Assembly (NCBI GenBank): GCA_964036045.1
Contig: OZ038380.1
Location: 185,086,108-185,150,107 of the forward strand
DNA: 64,000 bases
Direction of reading: 5' to 3'
Origin: Eutreptiella sp. 'Long Island Sound 2002'
Taxonomy: Eukaryota; Euglenozoa; Euglenophyceae; Eutreptiales; Eutreptiaceae
This document shows, piece after piece, positions 39,775 through 50,846 of this stretch. The position numbers were made by a program, and so were the translations under genes. Numbering within the stretch: the first letter of the stretch is position 1; each line of letters begins with the position of its first letter. The notes under the pieces were generated by a model. That model had not been told where the DNA came from, searched no databases, and saw only the letters and a program-made list of their open reading frames with translations.

Positions 39775-40925
39775 TTCGCAGAACGCTGCATATCTCTGAA
39801 ATGAGTGGCCTTTCGGGATCCATAAATGCCGACTTCTGAGTTTGAAATGTCCACCTTTCCAATGATCTCCATATTCACCGTTGAAATGCGCTAGATATGG
39901 CATTTCGAGACTGCAAAAAGTACTGCCACCTTATTTCGACCCGTTTTCTCTGCAGCTATGCAATTTGTGGCCTGCAAGTAGGCTATCGATAACGTCGAGT
40001 CGAGTGGACGCCCGCCGGCATCCTCATTTCTTTGTACTTGCTCATCTGGTCACTGTGTGCACGTTACACTGCAGATTCGTGCCGATCTTCGCATGACTCC
40101 TCGTTCCATGTACAAGCGTTTCTGTTCGGCCTGTGGTGTGTGGCCTGTGTGCGAAACTAGGGTTCGGCGTCCCTGGCATTTGCTTCGATTTCAAGCCCCA
40201 TCCAAGTGTGGTCAGAAAGCATGGTGGTGCCGGCAAGGGAATTGTGGTCAGGGCGGCCGCTTGGATAAGTCTGTCCTCTCGCAGGCAGTGACCACTTGAA
40301 CGCGCAAGACTCTGCAAACTAGATTCCACCGCCGAGTAGTGGGACGAGCTCGGGCCTTCCTTCTGAAACAGGCCATGATTAGGGACCGCATTAAAAAGAC
40401 TCCAGCTGACATGAGGGCACTTCTGAATTTGCATGAGACCGAGCGAAATCAAGTGAATGCACTGCGCTGCACCGAGCGAGCCTTGACGAAGCACATTGTG
40501 TAGAAGACCACCCTTTGGAGCCCTGACCATGTCAACATTGCCCAGCCGAGGAAAAGCCGTGCTGCTTTGAGAGCCAAGGCCATCTCTAGAGGACGTGAGC
40601 TCAAGTTGTTGCATAGGCGATTGCACCGGTTCCGACTCCTGAGCTGAAGAGTGGTGGAACATACCGGGCCTGGCTGCGACAGCTGTATTACCAACGGTAC
40701 AAGAACAGAGTGTCTGACAAGATGGCAAACAGAGTCATAAGATGTGTGGCGAATGCCTTTGGGATCCAGCTGGGGACATTGCCAATCAAGAGGTCACGTG
40801 AAACCTCACACCTCAAACCCCAAACCTCAGCTATGGGGTGGCATGTGTAGGTACACTCTTCCCATGTGACCACCAGCTTTGGCAGGGTAAGTGTCGTGAA
40901 TCCTGCTCTGCTTAACAACAACAAA
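39775..40925. other. remainder of the copy A-specific block
   Basis: A Cys-rich plus frame (40,057-40,300; YKRFCSACGVWPVC, KCGQKAWWCRQGNCGQ) is followed in another frame by a basic stretch (FHRRVVGRARAFLLKQAMI, KAISRGRELKLLHRRLH) to about 40,645. These may be pieces of one decayed gene. No family is recognised. Homology with copy B resumes at about 40,925 with GCAAAAGAACTTGAGG. Confidence 0.35.
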
Positions 40926-42255
40926 GCAGAAGCAAAAGAACTTGAGGTACCTATGAACCAGGTTACGGCGCACCTTTCGCATCTAGCATCCTGCTCAAAC
41001 AAGGAAGCACATTTCCGCCTTTCCGCGCTCGTAGAGGAAGGAGGTTTTTGAGTGTGAGCCTTCATTACTTGTATCCATTGCATGCGTCGTTTTTTCTATC
41101 CGGTTTCTGATATTCGCTTGCTTGCTCCAAGAACGGACCCTATTTGGCCGGGTCCGAGAGAACGGCGATGCATCGGCTTTCAATTATTTTTATGGGGCAC
41201 CAATAAATGTATGTGCGCGGGAACAAGAGCGTGCCGTGGCGAGAAACCCAAGAGTGATTGTGCCGCAGTGCATGCCATGGATGGATCTACTTGTAGCGGT
41301 AGAGCTTTGCTCCTTGAAGGCTACCCCACAAATCTCATGCAAATATTCACTATGGTCACTACCACCCAACTTGGAACGGACATCCGTTGTGAAGGCAGCG
41401 TAGGAAAGAACACCTTGAAGGCCTTTGGATCTACATAGGCCACAATGGTGCAAGGCATGTTCGAAGGACATAAGCGGGAATGCATTGATGCCTCCTCATC
41501 CTTCACTGAGCTTCATGACAAGGGTTACAAGCGCTTTTTTGTTTTGATTCTTTGTTCTTTCGGCATTACAACACTCTGTTGGTATGATACACTATAATGG
41601 TTCACGGTGTACCATTTAAACCACACATGATGCCGCGAGTGTAACATCGCTTTGTAGACAAACAGACATTATTGTATACCTTGGTCAATTTTTTGGACGT
41701 GCGTCTGTATGCACATCTATTAGCTACATGATTTGGCCTCCCTATTGCGATATTGCATGATGTGTCTTTAGACGTAGCGAATCAACGAATGGGTGATCAT
41801 TTTGTTGTACACGAGAAAAAACTTTTTAAATTGTGTGTGTGTATTGGGAACACACCACCAAAATTAAGAATAGCCCCGGTCGTAGTCTCTTCTCAATTGC
41901 CCTGTGCGCATCATTCTTCTGTTTCCAGTTTGCATATTTTCCCTAAAATTGTATTTTTTCACTTGCATCTGCTGGTTGTGAATTGCCGTACTCATCCTCG
42001 CCTCGCAGCGGACACACACTAGTTATGACCAAAAGCGATGCTCTATGTGGGATTAAATTGGACAATCGCAGTTACCCATCATTTGGTTGACCGTGTGGTG
42101 ATTACCTATGTCCTATACCCGTGACGATTAACATTCCTGTGAATCTAGCTACCGCGAATACTCTGAAGATCGTGATTACGATTCCCGTGGTTTTGGCGAA
42201 TCTTGCATAGCCATGGTGGCAATCAATCCTATGGTCCCAGAGAACACAAGACGTC
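40926..42255 (+). repeat. duplicated module between the two A-only blocks
   Basis: It is shared with 53,874-55,203. It contains frames that stay open in both copies: EVPM..VTAHLSHLASCSNKEAHF at 40,926-41,051, and a hydrophobic frame at 41,753-42,022 (MHDVSLDVANQRMGDHFVV) that differs between copies by only a few residues. No domain is recognised. Confidence 0.5.
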
Positions 42256-43305
42256 GTGCCCGAAAGGCCAATCTAAAGGCGGCCAACATGGTGCCTCCAA
42301 GGCTAGACACAATTCTCTTATTTGTTAGAAATGTTTTGACACACACAAGAGCTCACAATGCAACACCCCTTTTGTGCCTAAATGAATCTATGCTATCAAC
42401 TGAAGGATTTTAGCTTGAAAATCAACAACATACTCCGACTCATGAACTCTGGGACCAAGCAGTCCACGCAGGGATTTTTTGGTTCAAACACAAGGGATCC
42501 AAAATCTCATGTCACATGGGCAAAAATCCCCAGCGATGTGGCGCCCTCACATCTAGTCCACACAACAAGATGGCTGACTTTGTCAAAACCAACGCATCGG
42601 GCTACTCCGGTGTGAAACCATTCTTCCGCCGGGGCTCTACTTTTACATCTTTCTCCGCCATCTTCGTGTCCTCTTCTACAAATAACGCATCATTGTTTGC
42701 GGTGTTCGCAAATTGCAACCAGAGCGACAGGCGCATTGGTTTGTTCCCTATTGTAGCTTTCATTTGTGGCAGAAGTACCATTGAGTTTATCTGTGCTAGC
42801 ATTGACCCCAATGCCTCCGTGTCTGCTGCACGACGGGGTGGCCGAGATCGCTAAGCCCCTCATCTTCTTCCCATGATGATTCTTCCGACGAAGCGGCCGA
42901 GAAGAGGCCGGCTGAGGGTAAAGACAAAAAGCCAAAGGCCAAAAACAACACAAAGGAATCTGAGCAAGGTGAGGTTCATTCCTTCATTCGGGCAGTGGCG
43001 CTGTTTGTGGCCCCGTGTGCGCTACTTGCGGCTTGTGGTGGGTTTCGTGGTGGGTTTGGAAATGGTTTGTAGGGGGTTAGGCTATCTTGTCAACGGGTTA
43101 ATACGTACAACTATACTCACGAGTAGCGTTCGCCAATCTGGGGTGATCCCTCAGTCGATTAGGACCGGTTGGAGAACGGTATGACAACAACTCATGGATG
43201 ACCTGTGCTGAAAAATTTCTGCTGAAGAGCACAATATGGCGTGATTGGTTGTTTTTGGTACACTTGATTCACTGTAAAATACCGCCACCACCCTCCCTTC
43301 ACCAC

Positions 43306-43812
43306 ATGGAAAACACATCTTTGGCCCTTATCGATCGCATCTATTCCATAATGGAGAATCTCGGTGACTTGAAGCACACGGAGGGACTAACAGCGTTGAT
43401 GGCAATGATCAACGGCATCCAAAGCGAACTTTATGGCATACAACAACGCAATGCAAACACCGAAACCAAACCCATCACGCACACACCGCGCCCCCGAACC
43501 GATGCCACATCGGTCAGGAGTGACGATAACACCAAGGCTTGTGATACAGCGGCGTCGCGTTTCCCCGAGGAGGACCTGCCCACACAATTCGCCCAGAGAG
43601 AGGACATGCTGATCGATTTTGTCAAGGATACTACTGATCGAGGTGCATTGGCTTTGCATGCTCCCCAGGCTCACAAGACCATGCAACCCGAAGAGCGAGA
43701 GGACACGGGTGACGAACATACCACACATCGCGGTGCAATCATGAAGCCGAAACCGAAGCCGAAGCGTGATAGCCGCATGACATCCGTCAAGGGGTCTAAG
43801 CACTCCAGGTAG
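43306..43812 (+). CDS. unassigned protein with degenerate Asp/Glu-Thr repeats (copy A only)
   Basis: An ATG-started frame of 168 residues. The N-terminus is helical (MENTSLALIDRIYSIMENL, TALMAMINGIQSELYGIQQR). The C-terminal half has loosely repeated acidic units (EEDLPTQFAQRED.., EEREDTGDEHTTHRG) and ends in a Lys-rich stretch (MKPKPKPKRDSR). The same unit continues, with stops, at 44,445-44,960, so this is the front of a longer decayed repeat protein or a shorter surviving version. No family is recognised. Confidence 0.45.
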   Translation: MENTSLALIDRIYSIMENLGDLKHTEGLTALMAMINGIQSELYGIQQRNANTETKPITHTPRPRTDATSVRSDDNTKACDTAASRFPEEDLPTQFAQREDMLIDFVKDTTDRGALALHAPQAHKTMQPEEREDTGDEHTTHRGAIMKPKPKPKRDSRMTSVKGSKHSR

Positions 43813-44444
43813 GGTGGGTTTCGGTGTTGGTGTGAGTGCGACAAGCTGGTTTGGGCGGTGAGGTGGTTGTAGGAATGGGGCCGCCCTGCAAACAAGAAAG
43901 GAATGAATCTCAATGTGGTTCAGTGGAGGGTCCGAAACAGGTTGTGGGACAAGGTATAACGTTGACGCTTCTCCCTGCGTAAATGTTTGGACGTTCGGCT
44001 CTCTGCAACACCGTCCATCTTCCATCGAACGCAATATGGTCTTGCGGTGTACGAGTCGCAGCGTTCCATGGGAGTGATGTGCGCGCGGCCCGACATGTCT
44101 TCGAACGTCTAGTGTTGAGGGCCCTGAACCCCCCCCCTTCTATGCATATCACCACATTCCCCCAGATCTTACGGTACCGGTGTCGTAAATTTTACGGCTG
44201 CAGCGCCGTAAACTGCCTAGGCTACCAAATCGAAAAGTGCAACAAAAAGGATCTGAGTCAACAAGAGGTGCATTGACATTGTGAGAAAGTGAATTTACAG
44301 GTTACAACGGTGAGAAATGCAGAGGTGAAATACGTCAAGCTGAAAGGGTAGAGACTTTGAGGAGATGAATTGTGTCGAAGGTGACACTGTTGTTCGCCTG
44401 ACGTTTATGGGGTACAAACAAAAAAACCCCGAAGCTGCTCCATC

Positions 44445-44960
44445 GAGAGACAGGATATCGGTACCGAGGACAACACGGATCGCGGGGCACTACAATCACG
44501 TAAAATAGAGGATCACCCACGCACACAACCCGACCGGAGAGCGGATGTGGAAGCCCATGATACCACGAACTGTGGTTCGGTGGCGTCGCGTGTACCCCAG
44601 GATCCTCCACCCACGCACCTCAATTAGAGAGTAGATATTGGCATTGAGCATACGAAGAACCGCGGTGCAAAGGCGTAGCATACACCCAAGGATCATCCAG
44701 CCACACAACTTGATGAGAAAGAAGATACATTTGCTGAGGATACCATAGACACCGCTTGCACCACGAAGCCTCATGCAAAGGTGTCACACGCACTTGGGGA
44801 TCATCCATGGACACCACCAACAACCACGGAAACCTTCCAAGCCAATGAGAATTACGGCACACTGGTCGACGGTGATGATGGTAGCACGCATCATAGTAGA
44901 AAGGTCCGGGACTACCATGAAACCGTCAACACAATGAGAGTGAGAACATACTAGTTGAAG
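44445..44960 (+). pseudogene. decayed tandem-repeat protein, unit about 30-36 codons
   Basis: One plus frame reads a series of related units: DIGTEDNTDRGALQ.. EDHPRTQPDRRADVEAHDTTN, then DPPPTHLN (stop) RVDIGIEHTKNRG, then DHPATQLDEKEDTFAEDTID, then DHPWTPP. Two in-frame stops (near 44,623 and 44,680) interrupt it. The units match the acidic repeats of the ORF at 43,306-43,812. Confidence 0.5.
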
Positions 44961-46423
44961 ATACACGCATAGACGTCGATGCCACGTGGCCTTATTTACC
45001 CGCGTGCGATACATCCAAAAAAGGTATCCGTGCGCATAGGGGAAAACGTGTTGACCCGATCTTACAAGATGGCTACAAATGCATTGATCGCATTCAGAAC
45101 GAAGACCGGATGGACGACGATCCGATCCCGACGGGCGTATCGCATGAAAGGGATGTGACAAGGAGTTATCGACATGTATTCAAACAGATGGTTCTTACAC
45201 AACCAACATGCAGGGGCAGAGAGAAAGGAGGAAAAGATGCACGTCCATGTCATCGGTTTTGTCATCGCCTTCATCGGAGGGAGAAGTGGATTCTACGGCA
45301 CATCGTCGACAAAAGCAAAGGCAGCACGTGCGCCACTACACCGAGCAGAGGAGACCCGACCACGTGGAACACAAAAAACGGAAGCCACAAGATGAAGAGG
45401 GAATCACCAGACCCGAATATGACGATCATGGAAGAAATCTCGGGGGCAGTTGTACCCCTCCACAACTCCGCCCTCGATAACCCGGCATTGATCCAACGAG
45501 TAGGTGCGTTGTCCCGGAGTACAAAAACCTTTACAATGAGCTTGAGTCATTGACCGTGAAACTTTGCAATGCAAGGAATATGCAAGTGAATATGCAATTC
45601 CGATTGGTTGTGTGTGGCGAGGAAGCATCCGCATACACTTATAGAACGATCGGTAGCGTATGTTGGTGCGCTTGTAATGCAACATGGTGTGCTTGCACTC
45701 GTGAAATTCATTGGCATATTTGTTTGGGCAAAGTATGTTGTCATTTTCTTTGTCGATGGGCACGGGACCGAAAGCTGCACAAAGTACCGCAAAATTACAA
45801 ATGCTTTAAAGTGCAAGACCTTTGCCTACAATGTGATGGATCGTTGGTACAATGCTTGGGGGAGACTAAAATTTTGTCAAAGCTCAGGAGCAATTTGGAG
45901 CTGATAAAGACACCATGCTTGGATGCCTCAAACGCAATTCCTACGCTTGACGGTTGGAGATCTGCGCATTGGTTGATGGGGTGTGTAGAGATTGCACTTT
46001 TGTGATGACGGTTTTGTGAAGAACTCATGCGTTTCTTGGTAATTGGGCTTAGCATTGCTGTCCTCTGCCATTACACCAAAGTGGACAGCTCAATGTTGAG
46101 AAACAGACGGCATGTCACCGTTGCAAAAGGAGAGTCGAAGATGCATTTTTGGCAATCAATGCTTCAAGCCAAAAGTCCCTTGCCGCATTGTTGCCGTGGT
46201 AGCTTAAAAGGGCTTGTAGTTGTTATGCTCCTTTGGGAAACCCTCCTAAGGTGAGAACAAAGAAGACCCACATGAGGCAATGCTACAAGAGTTTCATGAC
46301 AAGTGGCTAGCAAAGATTGTTGCGAGCGATGGCAGGGTTATGTTCTTATATTTCTCTACCTATCATGTCGCGATCGTCACTTTGCATGTCAAAGATGAGT
46401 TTGTCTTCCTCTCGAGTGCCCTT
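44961..46423. other. remainder of the second copy A-specific block
   Basis: It is free of G/C runs. Several overlapping frames of 80-150 codons are present on the plus strand (45,110-45,553; 45,550-46,005; 46,027-46,254), without recognisable domains and with no second copy in the window to test them. Confidence 0.35.
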
Positions 46424-47150
46424 GTAGCCCAAGACTATATGTGCCATGGTTGCTTCAAGACTTTCATGAAAGTGCTATCATTTATATGCTATTCCTCAAA
46501 GAGGCAGTTGATTTTGGGGTAGGCATTCCAAAATGAACCGAGGCCTTGGAAATCTGTTGGTGCTTATCCTATTGTTAAAGACTCCCCGCTTCAAGTACAT
46601 GCAACCACACATTGCATGTATGAGTGTCCTGACGATAGATTGTATATTTGTTTTATTGAGACAAGTGGTGGATATGTACGGGAGTCCGTGATGGAAGTTT
46701 GGCAAACTTCGCTTTGAACCATCCCAACTATCATCGCCCCTTTTTGTGGAACTAATGATTCTGTCCCGTGTCGGCAACGGCAAAGGTCACTTGATGACAT
46801 AGTTTGGGCTGTTCGTCTAAGTGATGATAGCAAGTAACGGGGGCTTACCACGGAATCCGCAGAGGATGACACAACAAGATGGGAAAGGCTAGAGCGACTC
46901 CGCAAAAATAATTGTTGGAAGACCCCAATCGGTTCAAAGGATCCCCGGCTTTGCGTTGGTGACTCACCGATCGCACGTAACGAGGTGTTTTACATTGGTG
47001 ACCTTGATATTCCCGTTAACAACTACATTTTGGGCATTTACTCCGGGCGCGATGTTGATAAGCACTGCCCAAAATGTGATGAGTATTACTAATTCCCAAC
47101 GTACAATGGCACTTGCGTGAAAAACCTTGATGGCATTCGCACTGTGACCG
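46424..47150 (+). pseudogene. SET-like gene region, copy A (broken)
   Basis: It aligns with 55,205-56,100. Upstream text (GAYPIVKDSPLQVHATTH, LYICFIETSGGYVRESVMEV) is open here but stops at TGA after WQTSL. The SET-like part follows with its ATG changed to ACG (about 46,851) and a TAA at 47,090-47,092 inside the domain. After about 47,130 it no longer matches copy B. It keeps IPVNNYILGIYSGRDVDKHC, so the family assignment is the same. The lesions differ from those in copy B. Confidence 0.6.
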
Positions 47151-47576
47151 TGACAGGACCTCCTCTTCCAGGATCCTTATTTTCTGCAACGACGGTCAGG
47201 ATGTTGCCAATTTTTTGGGTTGCAGTGGTTTCCCGGCACACTTTGTCTGCCGGTGCGGCGCAGCGGGTGCCCTTGACCTGTCGACGCTGCCGCCGATTTT
47301 GGTGAACACCATTTGACTGCTACATGAAATCTTCCATTGGCATGCAAATAAGACTCCCGGACACTTGTTCTGGAAAGACGAGACACTATTGACTCCGATA
47401 TTGATGAATAAGCCGCCTAAGTGCATCCATTTATCTTAGAGATTGGTATGGAAGGGGGTTGTGTTGCCTAAGGGGCACCAAGCAGTGAAGGAGATGATGA
47501 TCAGGGGAGGATGGAACGAAATCTTCAAGTGTGGAGTTCCCGGAAAAACTAGAACACTTTCATTGCATAGAAGATA

Positions 47577-47855
47577 GTGATTAGTAGATCTCTACGTGAG
47601 TGGTGGCTCCAAGGCCAACACTTATTCCCCGCCTTGTTGGTCTTCGCCCCCATCGTTGGCAAATTGTGCCTATGGGAAGGAGTACACTTGAATGCCTACA
47701 TTGCCCGATACTCATTCCATTACATGCCTCAAGCCCACTCCTATCAGCTACATGCGTGGCTAGCATTGGTGGCACAAAATAAATGCCATGTCTCCATGCT
47801 CGCCCGCTTGTCTTCTATTGCCGCCAGACACAAACACAGGAGGTGCGGCGCCTAA
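47577..47855 (+). CDS. conserved unassigned ORF, copy A
   Basis: A 92-codon frame (MISRSLREWWLQGQHLFPAL, RYSFHYMPQAHSYQLHAWLA) is open in both duplicate copies. Copy B (56,404-56,703) differs by a 21-base in-frame duplication (HKHRRCG repeated) and few substitutions. Shorter frames overlap on both strands, so coding is suggested but not proven. No domain is recognised. Confidence 0.35.
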   Translation: MISRSLREWWLQGQHLFPALLVFAPIVGKLCLWEGVHLNAYIARYSFHYMPQAHSYQLHAWLALVAQNKCHVSMLARLSSIAARHKHRRCGA

Positions 47856-48652
47856 CGGCCGCCCTGGAGCCGGCCCTCCGGTGGCACACGCTGCACGTTA
47901 TGCTTTGGCTAGCCCTAGTGCTGCTAGTGCTGGCTGTGGTGATGCTGGTGTTGGCCTTGGGTGACGACTCGATTGAGAACTAGATCGGACTGAGTCAATG
48001 AACCTCCCCCTTGGTCTATATTGACCCGTGACTTGGCACCGTCTCAAGAGTACTCTTGGCACTCTGACTGTAGTTGCCGCAAATTGTAAATACTGGTTGT
48101 TGTCCCCAAAGAATCTCAAAAGTGGTCGCTTGTTTTCGACTGAGTGAGAATAAACGGAGCATATCCCTCCGAAACGGGGAAGTTCCAGCTACCAAGGGTG
48201 GAGAGAACCGTGACACTCATGGCCGGTGTGGGCTGCACGTCCTTTTTCACTGAAATAGACAAGCCCCCTTGTCTTATAACACACTACAGCCTGCCCCTGA
48301 ACATGCCTACTCATGGCGATTGGTGAGCCCCAATGATGATGCATTGGCTCATCTACAAAATTGGTTTTGCCATTGCAGCCTCTGTTTCATTTGCTGCCCA
48401 CTCCATGTGCCCCGGTAGGCAGGATTGTGAATGCACATTGGGGGGCTAGACTGGTATGGTCGGGACTCACCAGGGGCTAGGCGGGGGAATTGACCTCAAA
48501 TGCACATGGGGACGGAACCGACCTTTTCCCTTTCAGTTTGCCTTGGGGTAATCAAAACAAAAGCAAACCAACAAAAAAGATGAAGAACACCAGCGTGGTG
48601 CAGGCTGCATTTCACGAGCCCCCCCCCCCCCCCCCCCCCGCCCGAGCACGCA

Positions 48653-49150
48653 GTGCATGTCTATGGCAAATTCACCACCGGACCAAGTTATGGACAATCG
48701 CAAGATATAGAAGAAGCAAACTTGAAACGCATTACAACATCACCCTTTCACCCATCAGAACCATTGGCATGTGTTGGTGTACATGGTATAGATTCTCCAA
48801 GTGCAGGGTTGGGAATGTCCTCAAGCTGGCCGCGGTCCCCTACCAACGGCTATGGCTTCAAGACATGGCCCACGCGCTGAATGGGTTCCTGGTGCTAGGC
48901 CTGCACGAGCGGACACTGTGTGGCACACCCTATGGCGAGAGGCGGCACCACCAACCGAGCAGCCACAACGGCGTTCTCAATAGTCGACGCAACCACCGCC
49001 CTAGCAGCGGGCCCATCACCTACAATAGCAGACCTTGCAAGATTGGTTCCCTTCAGCCTCACAATGTCATCCAACATATGCGGACTTTATATCTATCCCC
49101 ATAGATTAGTTTGGGACTACTCTTCGTTTACTGTTACGTATGCCGGATGA
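48653..49150 (+). CDS. conserved unassigned frames, copy A
   Basis: A 75-codon frame (GKFTTGPSYGQSQDIEEANL, SPSAGLGMSSSWPRSPTNGY) is the same length in copy B (57,468-57,695) with about seven substitutions. A second frame further on (MARGGTTNRAATTAFSIVDA, SPTIADLARLVPFSL) is open here but has a stop in copy B near 57,780. The two could be exons of one gene. A third frame overlapping the first is also conserved, so the true frame is uncertain. The segment follows an 18-base C run at 48,620. Confidence 0.35.
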
Positions 49151-49811
49151 ATCCTTTCTAACTACCGCATGTGGGTAGGGCAGGTATGGTGACATGCGGG
49201 AAACTCTGCCCTTTCCCAAGGCCCTCGCATTGGATGATACAGCCGCGTGCTCGTGTGCGGGGGGGGGGGGGTGTGTGAATGTAGCACCGCCACCCTACGT
49301 GCACCAAGGTAATCAACTTGCTCGACTCCGACCCATAACAACCACAATCCATGAGGTGGCATGGCTCAAAGGCGAATGGGGAATGAAAGTTCCAATTGGT
49401 GGTATAGAAAAATGTGGTTTTAGACCAACACACGTAGTGTGTGGGCAATTAATTGACACCGTTCGCCCCTGTTTTGGGGGTGCTATCTTCATTTTGTTAT
49501 GTCTTGGAGGCCAACAGACCGCGTAGATGCACATTGCAAGTTGGATATTCTTTGAATGCAGGGTATACACACCATAAAATGCAATGGGGAACAACTAACA
49601 TAGTCCTCGGTGGACTGCGTGTGCCAAGCCGAGTCCTTTATGGTCACCCTCCGTCCCAACATACAACGACCTACTTGTTGCCGGCAATCGTAACATTTCA
49701 ATGAAATTAGGTACCTCGCTGACATCTAGTGGTACACGTAGTGTAATATCTTTGTGGGAAGCAAGCCTAGCCAAATTGGGTGGAGTTCTATACAGTTCAA
49801 GCTTCTTCGAC

Positions 49812-50012
49812 TAACCGGCCCTACACTCCATTCTCCTATCAACAGCACCTCCAAAGGCACAAGCTGAAGCCAAGTACCCGCGATGCCATGCAAGTTTTTT
49901 CGACAAACTGGCCCTACACTCCATTCTCCTATTAACAACACTTCCAAAGGCACAAGCTGAAGTCAAGTACGGGCAATGCCATGCACAACACCATGCTAGA
50001 GTCAGTGCGGAG
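49812..50012 (+). repeat. tandem repeat, unit about 101 bp, copy A
   Basis: Two units, each containing GGCCCTACACTCCATTCTCC and CCAAAGGCACAAGCTGAAG. In one plus frame both units read KLALHSILLSTTLPKAQAE, an amphipathic-looking peptide. The same pair occurs at 58,160-58,345. Confidence 0.75.
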
Positions 50013-50040
50013 AGTCTAAACTAAAGATGTATAGTGTTGC

Positions 50041-50301
50041 ATGTTTTTCGACAGTCAATGGGCTGGTGAAGCATTCTACTACTCTAAGATGGCCTCACCA
50101 CCATCGACTCGACAAGTGTGTTATCCACATTGGTTCGTGCAACGGACCAAGTGGTGGTGTGACCTACGACCTAGAGGTAGAAGTGCAACCAAGGGTGCAT
50201 CCTTGTGTGCTATGTTTGAGATGAAATCTGTCAAGGGGGAACGTGGTGTTGCATGGAAAATGAGAAGAGTGATCCGGTACGACCCTAAGAGTCGGATTTG
50301 A
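50041..50301 (+). CDS. unassigned ORF, copy A
   Basis: An 86-codon frame (MFFDSQWAGEAFYYSKMASP, CYPHWFVQRTKWWCDL, then SVKGERGVAWKMRRVIRYD) is aromatic- and Lys/Arg-rich and runs into R4. In copy B (58,392 onward) the same start is kept, but a small deletion in the GTGACCTACGACC region shifts the frame. No domain is recognised. Confidence 0.3.
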   Translation: MFFDSQWAGEAFYYSKMASPPSTRQVCYPHWFVQRTKWWCDLRPRGRSATKGASLCAMFEMKSVKGERGVAWKMRRVIRYDPKSRI

Positions 50302-50846
50302 GCAAATACCGGTGAAGTTTGGTTGGAACCTTTGTTACGGACCAAAGCAAAGACGGTAACTGGTTTGCGGAAGCATGCAATTAGCAGTTGGATGTGCACG
50401 ATGATACCTTCCATTTGTTGTAAACTTGCTGTTGGGGAGTACGTACGCTCTAAACCTTACGCCATCCCCCGCCACCTCGCATGATACACACTATCCGACA
50501 CCACACACTAGGCAACCAGCTGGCCCACTTGACACCACACCGTAACCCACAAAACTGATTGTATCACTTCTTACCTGCCAAGCATCACAATCAAGTGTTC
50601 AGTGCAGCACCAATAAGATGCATCCCACACAGCACCGCCTAATGCAACGCAACCTACCCGTACCCAGCTTTGCACGTTTATGAATGTTTTCCACGCAAGA
50701 TTGAGATACAAAATGGAGGTTGCAATGAAGACCTCTACCGAAGTACGAGGGACCACAAAATGGCTCGCGGGCTACACGACCAAATGCACCATACGATGCA
50801 TGTCACACTGCACCATGTGTTGCTATACCGAGGATCTAAATTAGCT
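50250..50846. repeat. repeat R4, copy 2 (cut at the duplication junction)
   Basis: It follows R4 copy 1 from GATCCGGTACGACCCTAAG and breaks off at CCGAGGATCTAAATTAGCTG, where copy B of the duplication begins with GCAGACACCC. It lacks the last third of R4. Confidence 0.75.

Larger units (their letters stand above)
34431..50846 (+). repeat. tandem segmental duplication, copy A
   Basis: Sequence from about 34,431 (GCAGACCCCCTTTTACAG) onward reappears in the same order from about 50,849 (GCAGACACCCTCTTACAG). Sampled blocks look roughly 90-97% identical by eye. The shared modules are the GC-rich leader (34.4-35.7 kb), R4, a kinesin-14 fragment, unassigned frames at 40.9-42.2 kb, a SET-like region, frames at 47.6-49.4 kb, a 101-bp tandem repeat and R4 again. 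Copy A has two blocks absent from copy B: about 37,521-40,925 and 42,256-46,423. Confidence 0.85.
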
